Assembly (NCBI RefSeq): GCF_028369295.1
Contig: NZ_JAQMYP010000033.1
Span: 1 to 64,000 of the forward strand
Reading direction: 5' to 3'
Length of the DNA stretch: 64,000 bases
Origin: Streptomyces sp. HD
GTDB lineage: Bacteria > Actinomycetota > Actinomycetes > Streptomycetales > Streptomycetaceae
Shown here in pieces: positions 1 to 8,139 of the stretch. The position numbers and the translations under genes were made by a program. The notes beneath the pieces were generated by a model that was given only the letters and a program-made list of their open reading frames with translations, was not told the DNA's origin and made no database searches. Position 1 is the first letter of the stretch; every line of letters starts with the position of its first letter.

Positions 1-348
1 GGCACGTTCGCGCAGCACACCCCGGTCGATGTAGTCCTGTACGGAGGCCACATGGAGCCGCAGCCCATGTGCGGCCACCACACGGTCGCGGTACTCGATG
101 ACCTCGGGGAAGTTGTGTCCCGTGTCCACATGCAGCAGCGAGAAGGGAACCGGCGCCGGGGCGAACGCCTTCAACGCCAGATGCAGCATGACGATGGAGT
201 CCTTGCCGCCGGAGAACAGGATCACCGGCCGCTCGAACTCGCCCGCCACCTCACGGAAGATGTGCACCGCCTCCGACTCCAGCGCGCCCAGGTGACCGGA
301 CCGGTGCAGGGTGTCGCGTATACCGCCGGGCGCCACCGTGGTGGCCAT
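1..348 (-). CDS. cysD: sulfate adenylyltransferase subunit 2 (partial, C-terminus beyond window)
   Basis: CysD is the small subunit of ATP sulfurylase, which makes adenosine 5'-phosphosulfate (APS) from sulfate and ATP in the cytoplasm. The visible 116 residues contain the PP-loop SGGKDS near residue 45 and the following LLHVDTGHNFPE segment, both hallmarks of the family. The ATG at 348 overlaps the cysC stop (TGATG), so the two are translationally coupled. The reading frame runs off the left edge; CysN, the GTPase subunit, would be expected next but is not visible. Because cysC and a sulfotransferase follow in the same orientation, I infer PAPS supply for a tailoring reaction rather than only housekeeping assimilation. 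Confidence 0.93.
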   Translation of the reverse strand, partial: MATTVAPGGIRDTLHRSGHLGALESEAVHIFREVAGEFERPVILFSGGKDSIVMLHLALKAFAPAPVPFSLLHVDTGHNFPEVIEYRDRVVAAHGLRLHVASVQDYIDRGVLRERA

Positions 349-944
349 CAGACGAGGCCCCTCGCGGTCAGGAGGTCGATGACCGACGACACCGACTCGT
401 CCACGGTCAGCGACTGGGTGTCGAGCCGGAGATCGGGGGCGGTCGGCGGCTCGTACGGGTCGTCGACCCCGGTCAGGCCCGTCAGCTCGCCCGCGGCCTG
501 CTTGGCGTACAGGCCCTTCACATCGCGTACGGAGCACACGTCGACCGGAGTGGCCACGTGCACCTCCAGGTACGGCGTGCCGGTCGCCTCGTGGCGACTG
601 CGGACCGCCTCGCGGCTGTCGGCGTAGGGCGCGATGACCGGGACGAGGACGAGCACGCCGTTGCGGGCGAGCAGGTCGGCGACGTAGCCGACGCGCTGCA
701 CGTTGGTGTGCCGGTCCGCGCGGCTGAAGCCGAGGCCCGCGGACAGGAACGTACGTATCTCGTCGCCGTCGAGCACCTCCACGAGGCGGCCACGGGCCCG
801 CAGTCTTCCGGCGGTGGCGGAGGCGATGGTGGTCTTGCCGGCGCTCGGGAGTCCGGTGAGCCAGACGGTGGCACCGTAGGGAGGGAGTTGTGAGGCGGCG
901 GACGGTGCCGCGGTGACATCGAGGCGCTGGGTGGGCACGTTCAC
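348..944 (-). CDS. cysC: adenylylsulfate (APS) kinase
   Basis: APS kinase phosphorylates APS to PAPS, the universal sulfuryl donor. The 198-residue protein has a P-loop GLPSAGKT at residues 31-38, the DGDEIR segment that follows it in this family, and the late KGLYAK and DDPYEPP motifs. Length matches stand-alone bacterial CysC. The start is GTG at 944 with GGAGAG just upstream. It lies between the SbnA-like gene and cysD and overlaps cysD by one base. The PAPS it makes could feed the sulfotransferase two genes upstream. Confidence 0.93.
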   Translation of the reverse strand: MNVPTQRLDVTAAPSAASQLPPYGATVWLTGLPSAGKTTIASATAGRLRARGRLVEVLDGDEIRTFLSAGLGFSRADRHTNVQRVGYVADLLARNGVLVLVPVIAPYADSREAVRSRHEATGTPYLEVHVATPVDVCSVRDVKGLYAKQAAGELTGLTGVDDPYEPPTAPDLRLDTQSLTVDESVSSVIDLLTARGLV

Positions 945-1001
945 TGGGTCTCTCCGTCGTGGGTGAGGTTTCGGCTGCCGTGCGAAGGCGCGGCAGGAGG
1001 C

Positions 1002-1979
1002 CTAGAGCGGAAGTTCCGAGGGGTCTGCGGCGTGCAGGCCCGCAAGCGGACCGAAGGTCTCGATCACCCATGCGTCGTTGTAGAGGGTGTCGACATAGCG
1101 ATCGGCGAGGTCGGGGGCGATGGCCACCGCGACGGCGTCTCCTCCCTCGGGGAGGCGGTTGCGTGCGGCGCTGACCACGGTTCCGGTGGAGCCTCCGAAC
1201 AGATAGCCGTGGCGGGCCAGTTCACGGCATGTGGTGACCGTGTCCGCCTCGTCCACGAGGATGACCTCGTCCACGAGGCTCCCGTCGAGGATCTCCGGCC
1301 GCCTGCTGGTGCCCAGACCCGGGATGTACCGCGGCGTCGGTAAGCCGCCGAACGTCACGGAGCCGACGCTGTCGACCGCCACGATGCGTACGTCGGGCCG
1401 GTGTTCCCTGAAGTAGCGGGCGCAGCCCATCAGGGTGCCCGTTGTGCCCGCGCCGACGAACAGATAGTCCAGGTCGGGGTGGTACTTGTCGATGGCGGGG
1501 GCCGTGAGTTCGTAGTGGGCCTGCCAGTTGTACGGGCTGGCGTACTGGTTCAGCCAGACGACGGCGGGGTTCTGCCGGCAGAGTTCCTGGACGTAGCTGA
1601 TGCGGGATCCGAGGTATCCGCCGCCGGCGTCGGGTTTGGTGATCAGGACGACGCGTGCGCCGACGGCCTCGATCAGGGCCCGGGTGGTGGCGTTCGACCT
1701 CGGGTCCGTGACACAGACGAACTGGTAGCCCCGGCTGGCCGCCACCACGGCCAGGGCGACCCCCAGGTTCCCCGACGAGGACTCCACGAGGACGGAACCC
1801 GGTCTCAGCCGGCCCTCGCGCTCGGCGGCCTCCACCATGGAGGTCGCGGCCTTGAGCTTGACGGAACCCGCGAAGTTGAATCCCTCGCACTTGAGCAGGA
1901 GTTGCCGGTCGAGGATCGGCTGCAGATTCACGTAGAGGTCGTCGATGAACAACTCGTCCGGGGACTGAATCGTGGGCAT
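1002..1979 (-). CDS. SbnA-like PLP-dependent synthase (cysteine-synthase fold)
   Basis: This 325-residue fold-type II PLP enzyme resembles SbnA, which condenses O-phospho-L-serine with L-glutamate to N-(2-amino-2-carboxyethyl)-L-glutamate on the way to 2,3-diaminopropionate. Visible features are the PLP lysine in GSVKLK (Lys41), the substrate loop SSSGNLG (67-73), the PDAGGGYL and LNQYASPYNWQAHY segments (about 116-156) that look more like SbnA than CysK, and the phosphate loop GAGTTGT (176-182). The usual KDR after the PLP lysine reads KLK. No SbnB-type dehydrogenase is in the window; it may lie to the left, or the product may differ. Function is inferred from family resemblance; a cysteate- or cystathionine-type synthase cannot be excluded. 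Confidence 0.82.
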   Translation of the reverse strand: MPTIQSPDELFIDDLYVNLQPILDRQLLLKCEGFNFAGSVKLKAATSMVEAAEREGRLRPGSVLVESSSGNLGVALAVVAASRGYQFVCVTDPRSNATTRALIEAVGARVVLITKPDAGGGYLGSRISYVQELCRQNPAVVWLNQYASPYNWQAHYELTAPAIDKYHPDLDYLFVGAGTTGTLMGCARYFREHRPDVRIVAVDSVGSVTFGGLPTPRYIPGLGTSRRPEILDGSLVDEVILVDEADTVTTCRELARHGYLFGGSTGTVVSAARNRLPEGGDAVAVAIAPDLADRYVDTLYNDAWVIETFGPLAGLHAADPSELPL

Positions 1980-2055
1980 GCTGCGCTCAACCGCCTGTGA
2001 CTCTCGGGGGACATCGTTCGGCTGTCTCGACTCGCATGGTGCGAACCGCTCCTCG

Positions 2056-2850
2056 TCAGGACCGCGGGGCGATCCGCTTGGGGTCGTCGAGCAGGTGCTG
2101 GTACAGGTCCACGGCCCAGCGAACGTGCGCTCGAAGGCCGCCGTCCTCGGGGAACTCCGTGAGCTCGGGGACGGTCTCCATGGGCGGTTCGATGCCCTTG
2201 CTGTTCAGCACGCGGGTGAAGAAGTGGTCGACACCTGTGGTGCGGTGGTTGCTCAGCGCCATGTCCGGGCGCGGCTCCCAGGTGAGCTGAGCGGGGTCGA
2301 AGTCGAGGCCGAGGCGTGCGCTGACCTGGCTCATCACGGAGGCCGGCTGGGAGCGGAAGTCGAAGGCGTCGACCAGGACGTAGTCGATGCCGTTGTCCCG
2401 GCAGTGCGTGATGTGCCGGTCGAGCGCCTGCCAGCCCGTCTCGGCCAGGGGGAACTCCAGCGAGCTTCCCGCCCTGCGCTTGACCTCCCGCCGTGAGCTG
2501 ATCGTCAGTCGCGGATCGCGGATCAGGAAGACGGGCACGGAGGTGGCCACCGCGAGGAGTTCCCCGATGCGCTCGCCGACCTGAAAGGCGATCTCCTTGA
2601 TCAGCAGCGAGTTCCCGCTCTTCGCGCCGACCACGGCCGACAGGTCGACGGCGTCGCGCACGGACTCCCAGGCGTGTTCCGGGCCGTATCCCTCGAAGTA
2701 GCCGGCCTCGAAGGGCTCGTGGGCGTAGTAGCCGACGGCGGGGTTGTTCCAGAGGACCCGGGCGAAGGCCGTCGAAGCGGTGCGGGGAGGCGCCACGACG
2801 ACATGGACGGCTTCATGCTTGGCGGTCAGTTCGGGGGAAGGGTGGGACAT
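2056..2850 (-). CDS. sulfotransferase family protein
   Basis: Predicted PAPS-dependent sulfotransferase of 264 residues. The 5'-phosphosulfate loop is PPRTASTA at residues 21-28. The 3'-phosphate-binding Arg and Ser fall in the IRDPR stretch (110-114) and Ser119. The ATG at 2850 has a strong AAGGAGG site. The restored reading frame of the upstream DUF1015 gene runs over this start to 2826, so the two would be translationally coupled. With cysC and cysD in the same orientation, it probably sulfates (O- or N-) the product of this cluster. The acceptor is unknown. Confidence 0.85.
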   Translation of the reverse strand: MSHPSPELTAKHEAVHVVVAPPRTASTAFARVLWNNPAVGYYAHEPFEAGYFEGYGPEHAWESVRDAVDLSAVVGAKSGNSLLIKEIAFQVGERIGELLAVATSVPVFLIRDPRLTISSRREVKRRAGSSLEFPLAETGWQALDRHITHCRDNGIDYVLVDAFDFRSQPASVMSQVSARLGLDFDPAQLTWEPRPDMALSNHRTTGVDHFFTRVLNSKGIEPPMETVPELTEFPEDGGLRAHVRWAVDLYQHLLDDPKRIAPRS

Positions 2851-4141
2851 CGTTCCTCCTTCATCGGTTCCGGCTCAGGACTCGTGTGCACCCGCATGAC
2901 CAGGCCGAGGGGCGGCTTGAGCGGGAAGTACGTCGACTTTCTGGGAAGTCGACGTCCCGCGAGTGCGGCGCGGCGGATGTCGGCTTCGTCAGGTGGATTG
3001 AGCAGTACGGCGACCCGCCCGCCCGGCCCGCTTCGGCCGCCGCGTACGCGGCGGAGTCGATGGCTTCGGCGTGCGGCGCGCCGGTGCCGCCGATCCGGGG
3101 CAGGAGGTGACGGGCCGCCAGCTCGGCATCGGTGAGGTCCGGTTCGGGCGGTGTCGGCCCGAGGTGGGTGAGGCAGTGGCGTTCGCCGTCGCTCAGCAGC
3201 GCGATCCGGCGGTCCCGGTGGGCGGCCAGCCGGGTGAGGGCGGCCGCGAGCGTGCCCTCGCAGATCTCGTACGGGTGCGCCGGACCGAGCCGGTCCAGGG
3301 CGGTGGGCAGGGGGACGTCGCGGACCACGTGGTGGATGGCGCGCGGTGTCATCGAGTGCTGCTCGGTGTCGACGACGAGTGCCAGGACGTGGTCCCAGAA
3401 TCCGGCGGGCCGGTCGTGCGGTCGTGCCTCCCCGCTGAGCCGGGTGTGCGCCGCGAAGCGGTGGTGTCCGTCGGCTATCACGGCCTGGCTGACGGCCAGT
3501 TCGCGTTGGACGGCCGTGATCTCCTGCTCGGCGGTGACCGCCCACAGCCGGTGTACGGTGCCGTGGCCGGTGACCGCCTCAAGTAAGGGGGGCCGCTCGG
3601 TGGCGGTGCCGATGACGGACGCCACGGTGCCGGTGCCCCGGTACCACAGCAGCAGGGGTTCGACGTCGGCCCGGAGGCCGGCGAGCATGGTGGTGAGGCG
3701 GTCGACGACATCCGCCGCGACGTCCTCGTGCGGGGCCACTCCGCCGGTCGGGTGCCGATCGCCGCGCAGTGCGCCGATCAGTCCGCGCAGCACGGCGCCG
3801 GAGGGCTCACGCTGCTCGTACGCGTAGAGCGCGGGGCGGGTATCGGCCCTCAGTACGCCGCGGGGCAGCCATGCGCGCAGCAGGCGCCCGGAGTCGTCGT
3901 GGTCGAAGCCCTCGTGAGGCAGGACCAGACGTAGAACGTGGTGTGGGGGAAGTCCGGCGAAGGCGTCGGACTCTCGTCGGGCCGCCTCCCCCGCCTCCGT
4001 GGACGAGGCGATGAACGCGGATGCCGCGCCGGGGCGTCCCGCGTTGTAGAAGACGCCTGCGAACGGCTCTAATCGAAGTCCGGTGTGCTTACTGTGGTCC
4101 GCCTGACGATGCACAGGGGTTCGGCTGTGGGGCATGGACAC
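2826..4141 (-). CDS. DUF1015 family protein, reading frame interrupted by a frameshift
   Basis: The N-terminal 370 or so residues match DUF1015 proteins, including LEPFAG near residue 24 and the signature ADGHHRF (Asp224 to Arg228). The family C-terminus (VAVLLNPPDEAD, then RKSTYFPLKPPLGL) is present, but in another frame. The switch falls in a triple CCCG repeat at 3014-3025. One extra base or one extra 4-bp unit there would join the frames into a protein of about 438 residues ending at 2826. As written, the upstream frame instead runs to a nonsense tail ending at 2861. The start is GTG 4141 or ATG 4135. The D-G-H-H-R motif resembles that of free-serine kinases of the SerK/SbnI type, so a role in supplying O-phosphoserine to the SbnA-like enzyme is my inference. 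A sequencing error is a live alternative. Confidence 0.75.
3014..3025. repeat. (CCCG)x3 short repeat at the DUF1015 frameshift
   Basis: Three perfect CCCG units sit where the DUF1015 homology jumps frame. On the coding strand they read as CGGG units. Gain of one unit, or of one base, restores the family reading frame. Such repeats are prone to slippage in replication and to miscalling in high-GC sequencing. Confidence 0.7.
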
Positions 4142-4397
4142 TTTCGGAGCAGGAGTGGGCCGAACGCGAACCGCAAGGTTTACGGCCGCGATGACTGTCC
4201 GTGGGAAGTTCTGCTGTTGGCGCCACTTCCCACGGCGATGCTGCCATCGCCCACAGGGGGAAGAGCAGTCCCGCGAGCGATCATCAATCGGTAGGGCCTA
4301 ATCAGGAAGGCAGCAGGAACCACCGCGAGTCACAGAATTCGAATATCCGGGATCATCCGGACATGACGCTGAATTCCGTGGCACCGGAGCCGTGTGA

Positions 4398-5621
4398 TCA
4401 GGAATCTTCCGGCACGATCTCGATCTTGTACGCCTCGACGACGCGCCGCATCGCGGCCTCGGCCTCCTCCGGACTGTCGCCACGGACGTAGACAACAGCG
4501 CTGGCGGACGCGGAGTTCAGGTGGGCCGGGACGACATCGCCCTTTCTCCGGAGCATGTCGACCCGGACGACCGACGGCAGCGCGGCCAGTTCCTCCTCCG
4601 ACGTCTGCTCGACGATCCGCCCGGGTGACACGGGGAGGTGGCAGTGGGCCAGCACGCCTTCCTCGGCCTTCAGCTCCAGCTTCGGGCTGAGCCCCAGCGA
4701 CACCTCCAGGCAGGCGCGCCAGAGGTCGACGCCGGTGTGCATGCGGATGCACTCGGGGAAGGACCCGCCCGCGGGCCGGCAGGCGATCTCACCCGCGAGC
4801 AAGCCGTCGGGCATCTCGAAGAACTCCATGTGTGTGACGCCGGAATCCAGCCCGAGACTGCTCACCGCCTGCGCGTGCATGTCCGTCATGCGCTGACGCG
4901 TGGGGTCGTCGGGCGGCAGGATGCACGAGCCCAGGAAGCTGTCGCGAGCGAGGACGGGCGAGGAGTAGCGCGAGCCGACCGAGAAGAGGACCTGGCCGTT
5001 CTCGACCACGGCGTCGAAGTGGTACTCGGCGCTCATCCGCACGAACCGCTCGGCGAGCAGTGGTACGGGCAGTGCGCGCAGGCGTTCGGCGGCGGGCGTC
5101 CGGCAGAACTCCTCGAAGTGTTCGGGCCCGTCGATGACGCTCACGTTGATGGAGCCGCCCCCGATCACGGGCTTGATGACGACGGGCCAGCCCAGCCGGT
5201 CGGCGGCCTCGGGAACCTGATGGAGCCCGGCCGCGAGGCGGAAGTCGGTGACGGGCAGCCCGCCGGCCGCGAGGCGCTGCTTCATCACGTACTTGTTGGA
5301 GAAGTTGTTGGCCACGTCGAGGCCGGTACCGGGCAGCCCGAAGTACGAGCGGAGGTAGCCCGCCGCCGACTGGCCGAGCTCGAACGGGGCGAAGATACGG
5401 TCGATACGGCGCTCGCGCAGGATTTCGAGCACCTTCGCCCGCATCACCTCCAGGTTCTGCACGCTCTCCACGAGATGGACGTCCACATCGGGGCCGTACT
5501 GCTGTACGTGACCCGGCTCGGTGATCACCGTGAGGCGGCCGAGCTCCTCGGCGTTGTGGATACGCTCCGGCAGTACGTTCTTCATGACGTGCAACAACAG
5601 GACGTTCGCGTCCAAGATCAT
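4398..5621 (-). CDS. ATP-grasp carboxylate-amine ligase
   Basis: Predicted ATP-grasp ligase of about 407 residues that would join a carboxylate, via an acyl phosphate, to an amine, as in dipeptide ligases. The nucleotide-binding lysines fall in SNKYVMKQ (108-115) and WPVVIKPVIGGGSINV (145-160). The metal-binding region is HMEFFEM (264-270) and GEIACRPAGG (277-286). The Asn usual in E-x-N-x-R is replaced by Ala here, a variant seen in some ligase subfamilies. The open frame extends upstream to 5819, but homology begins at the Met at 5621. AGGAG directly abuts this ATG, and the TTG at 5615 has better spacing, so the exact start is uncertain. It is divergent from dapA. The best guess is that it links two amino acids of the cluster product. 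Confidence 0.85.
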   Translation of the reverse strand: MILDANVLLLHVMKNVLPERIHNAEELGRLTVITEPGHVQQYGPDVDVHLVESVQNLEVMRAKVLEILRERRIDRIFAPFELGQSAAGYLRSYFGLPGTGLDVANNFSNKYVMKQRLAAGGLPVTDFRLAAGLHQVPEAADRLGWPVVIKPVIGGGSINVSVIDGPEHFEEFCRTPAAERLRALPVPLLAERFVRMSAEYHFDAVVENGQVLFSVGSRYSSPVLARDSFLGSCILPPDDPTRQRMTDMHAQAVSSLGLDSGVTHMEFFEMPDGLLAGEIACRPAGGSFPECIRMHTGVDLWRACLEVSLGLSPKLELKAEEGVLAHCHLPVSPGRIVEQTSEEELAALPSVVRVDMLRRKGDVVPAHLNSASASAVVYVRGDSPEEAEAAMRRVVEAYKIEIVPEDS

Positions 5622-5916
5622 CTCCTGGTGGTGATGTGCGGGCCCTCCGCCGCCGTACAGGACGCACGAAGGCGTGGAGGAACGGCGGGGCCAGTCTTGC
5701 CCTTGACCCCGGACCCGGCCAGGAAGGTCAGGGATCAGGTTTCTGCCCGACACGGATAGGCCGCCGGAACAAGAGGGACGATCCCCATCGAATGGCGTCT
5801 TGTACGTCCCCCCGCGCACCCCCGGTTGGATACGCTCGCACCATCAACAGCCGTTCCTACGGGGGTCGTTGATCTACTTCTCGTTGTTCCCGGAACCAGA
5901 TGCTGGAGGCTGACGG

Positions 5917-6801
5917 GTGAACAAGCTGGAAGGCGTATATCTCCCCCTCGTGACACCGTTCCACGACGGCGCCGTCGACCTGGAGTCGCTGCAGCGTCTG
6001 GTGGGGCACTACAAGGGCCTGGGGCTGGCCGGCTTCGTCCTGCTCGGAACGACCGGCGAGAGTCCGACGATCGAGCCCGGCGAGCAGAAGTCGCTCGTCG
6101 CCGCGGTACTCGACGCGGTGGCCGGGGAATTACCGGTCTACGTCGGTGTCGGCGGCAACTCCACCAAGCACGTCGCGAGCGGCATCGCGTCGTACGAGTC
6201 CATGGACGTGGACGGCTATCTGGTCGTCACGCCGTACTACAACCGGCCGCCCGCGGACGGTCTGGTCGAGCACTTCCGGGCCGTGGCCGACCAGACCGGG
6301 CGGACGATCATCGCCTACAACGTGCCGTATCGCACCGGCGTCAATCTCTCCAACGACACGGTCCTCGAACTGGCCGCCTGCGTGCCCAACATCCGGGCCG
6401 TGAAGGACGCCACGGGAAACGTCCTGCAGAGCCTCGATCTGCTGCACCGGGCCCCGGACGAACTCGCCGTGCTCACCGGCGAGGACCCGCTGTACTTCAC
6501 GAGCCTGGCCAACGGCGCCGCGGGCGGCATCCTCGCCTCGGCCCATCTGGCGACGACGACGTTCGTCGAGGTCACGGAGGCCCTCGCCAACGAGCGTCTG
6601 GAGAAGGCGCGTTCGTCCTGGCGTGGCATCAGTCCCATGATCCCGACCCTGTTCAGCGAGTCGAACCCGATGCCGCTGAAGTACTGCCTCTGGCGTCTCG
6701 GCCTGATCCGCTCCGCCGAGTGCCGGCTGCCGCTGACCCGCGTCTCGGAGCAGCTCGCGGGCCGGCTGGACGACCTCGTGGGACGGCTGTCCGCCCAGTA
6801 G
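5917..6801 (+). CDS. dapA: 4-hydroxy-tetrahydrodipicolinate synthase family (DapA-like aldolase)
   Basis: A 294-residue class I aldolase of the DapA/NanA family. DapA condenses pyruvate with aspartate semialdehyde in the diaminopimelate/lysine branch. Visible residues are the GTTGES motif (44-49), Tyr134 and Arg139 in YNVPYRTG, and the Schiff-base lysine Lys163 in AVKDATG. Start GTG at 5917, with TGGAGG about 10 nt upstream. The only plus-strand gene inside this cluster, it is divergent from the ATP-grasp gene and followed by a strong terminator. Whether it makes a lysine-type building block, runs a different pyruvate aldol reaction, or is a housekeeping gene captured nearby cannot be told from sequence alone. 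Confidence 0.87.
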   Translation: MNKLEGVYLPLVTPFHDGAVDLESLQRLVGHYKGLGLAGFVLLGTTGESPTIEPGEQKSLVAAVLDAVAGELPVYVGVGGNSTKHVASGIASYESMDVDGYLVVTPYYNRPPADGLVEHFRAVADQTGRTIIAYNVPYRTGVNLSNDTVLELAACVPNIRAVKDATGNVLQSLDLLHRAPDELAVLTGEDPLYFTSLANGAAGGILASAHLATTTFVEVTEALANERLEKARSSWRGISPMIPTLFSESNPMPLKYCLWRLGLIRSAECRLPLTRVSEQLAGRLDDLVGRLSAQ

Positions 6802-7160
6802 GTCCCGCGTGGCGCGGCCGCACTCCGGCCGGTACGGCCGGTACGTGCACGAGCGGTTCACGGTCGACGACGGCGCCTGGGAAGCCTGACCGGCTTGCCC
6901 CGCCGAACAGGTCGGCGGGGCAAGCCGCTTCCGTGACTCCTCGAACCGGCTACGCCGGGTCCGTCGCAGCGTTGAGGTGTTCTCGGAACTCGCTCGGTAA
7001 CAGGGCACCGAGCAAACCCCACCCGGTGTCCTCGTCACTCACGGACGGCATGGAGGGGCACACCGCGCGAGCGGGAGAGAGGGAAACGGTCGAAGCGGGA
7101 CATCGAACAGACATCGTGCCTCTTGTCTTTCTCGGGTCGGTTCAGGAACGGAATTGCGAA
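6802..7160. other. convergent intergenic region
   Basis: These 359 bases lie between the ends of dapA and the exporter. Apart from the 6891-6927 terminator I see no gene; the open frames here do not resemble proteins. Confidence 0.6.
6891..6927. terminator. bidirectional hairpin terminator
   Basis: A perfect 16-bp inverted repeat (CGGCTTGCCCCGCCGA and its complement) encloses a 5-nt loop, between the converging dapA and exporter genes. No long T-run follows, as is common in actinomycetes. Confidence 0.85.
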
Positions 7161-8075
7161 TCAATGGCTCTGCCGATTGGCGACCAGTCCGGCGCCGACC
7201 AGCGAGACCAGCCCGCCGATCACTCCGAGCGTGCTCGGGAGTTTGTCGACCCAGAGCACGGACATCACGATCGTCATGGCGGGAAGTGCGTAGAGCGACG
7301 AAGTCGTCGCGGTGACGCTGAGGTGGGCCAGCGCCATGTTCCAGAGCAGATAGGCGACCGCGCCCGGAAAGACGCCCAGATACACCAGGAGAAGAATGCT
7401 GCTGAGGGACGCGGAGGACAGGGAGGACAGGGCCTGTCCGGCGTACGGCAGCAGCATGACGGTTCCGGCGACGGTCACCCACGCGTTGAGGGCGTGCGGG
7501 CTGTAGCGCTCCAACAGCGGTTTGGAGAGCACGAAGTACAGGCACTCGCCGACCGTGGCGGCCAGCACGTACAGCGAACCGGTGTTGACCTGTACGCCGG
7601 TCTGGTCGGCGAACAGCATCAGCACCACGCCGGCCGCTCCGATGGCCACGCCCAGCCAACCGCGTCCCGTGACGCGCTCCCTCAGGAGCAGGAACGCCAG
7701 CAGGATGCTGAAGACCGGAGCCTGGCCGGCGATGAAGCTGGCCGTGCCGGGAGTGACCGACTGCTCGCCGTAGTTGACACCGAGGCTGTAGACCACGACG
7801 ACCATGAGGGCACTGACCAGGATGGGCCACACGTCCCGGCGGGCGGGCGCCTCCAGCGGCTCCCGCCGCCTGCGGCTGTACGCCAGCCACATCAGTACGG
7901 CGACCACAGAGGAAACCGTGTAGCGCACGAGTGAGATGGCACCCGGTGTGAAGTCCGCGAGCGCGGAACTGATCCCGACAAAGGCGGAAGCCCACAGGGC
8001 GAGTGCGCCCAGCAGAGCCAGCCAGACCGTGAGCGGCGCTGATCGTGCCGGGGCCACGGTTTCCTCTACGACCAT
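7161..8075 (-). CDS. EamA/DMT-family transporter
   Basis: A drug/metabolite-transporter protein of about 304 residues with ten predicted hydrophobic helices in two EamA repeats. Examples are LLGALALWASAFVG at the N-terminus and IGGLVSLVGAGLVA at the C-terminus. Members export amino acids and related small metabolites. The frame is open to 8126, but the ATG at 8075 has a well-placed AGGA site and leaves a normal N-terminus. It lies downstream of the 2OG-Fe dioxygenase gene, separated by a strong hairpin. In this context it is a good candidate exporter, and perhaps self-protection determinant, for the cluster product. Confidence 0.88.
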   Translation of the reverse strand: MVVEETVAPARSAPLTVWLALLGALALWASAFVGISSALADFTPGAISLVRYTVSSVVAVLMWLAYSRRRREPLEAPARRDVWPILVSALMVVVVYSLGVNYGEQSVTPGTASFIAGQAPVFSILLAFLLLRERVTGRGWLGVAIGAAGVVLMLFADQTGVQVNTGSLYVLAATVGECLYFVLSKPLLERYSPHALNAWVTVAGTVMLLPYAGQALSSLSSASLSSILLLVYLGVFPGAVAYLLWNMALAHLSVTATTSSLYALPAMTIVMSVLWVDKLPSTLGVIGGLVSLVGAGLVANRQSH

Positions 8076-8095
8076 CGATGATTCCTGTCGTCGGA

Positions 8096-8131
8096 CCGGT
8101 GTGCGGCCGTCCGCGGAGGGCCGCACACCGG
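8096..8131 (-). terminator. hairpin between dioxygenase and exporter genes
   Basis: A perfect 13-bp stem (CCGGTGTGCGGCC and its complement) with a 10-nt loop lies just after the dioxygenase stop and 20 nt before the exporter start. It may terminate transcription partially, lowering exporter expression, or act as a leader structure. No U-tract is present. Confidence 0.65.
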
Positions 8132-8139
8132 AGGTACAG

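Noticed and set aside
5826..7934. Very long plus-strand open frame of about 700 codons across dapA and the exporter
   Set aside because: It is a shadow of high third-position GC: the protein is Arg/Gly-rich and low in complexity, crosses a perfect terminator, and lies over two well-supported genes in other frames.
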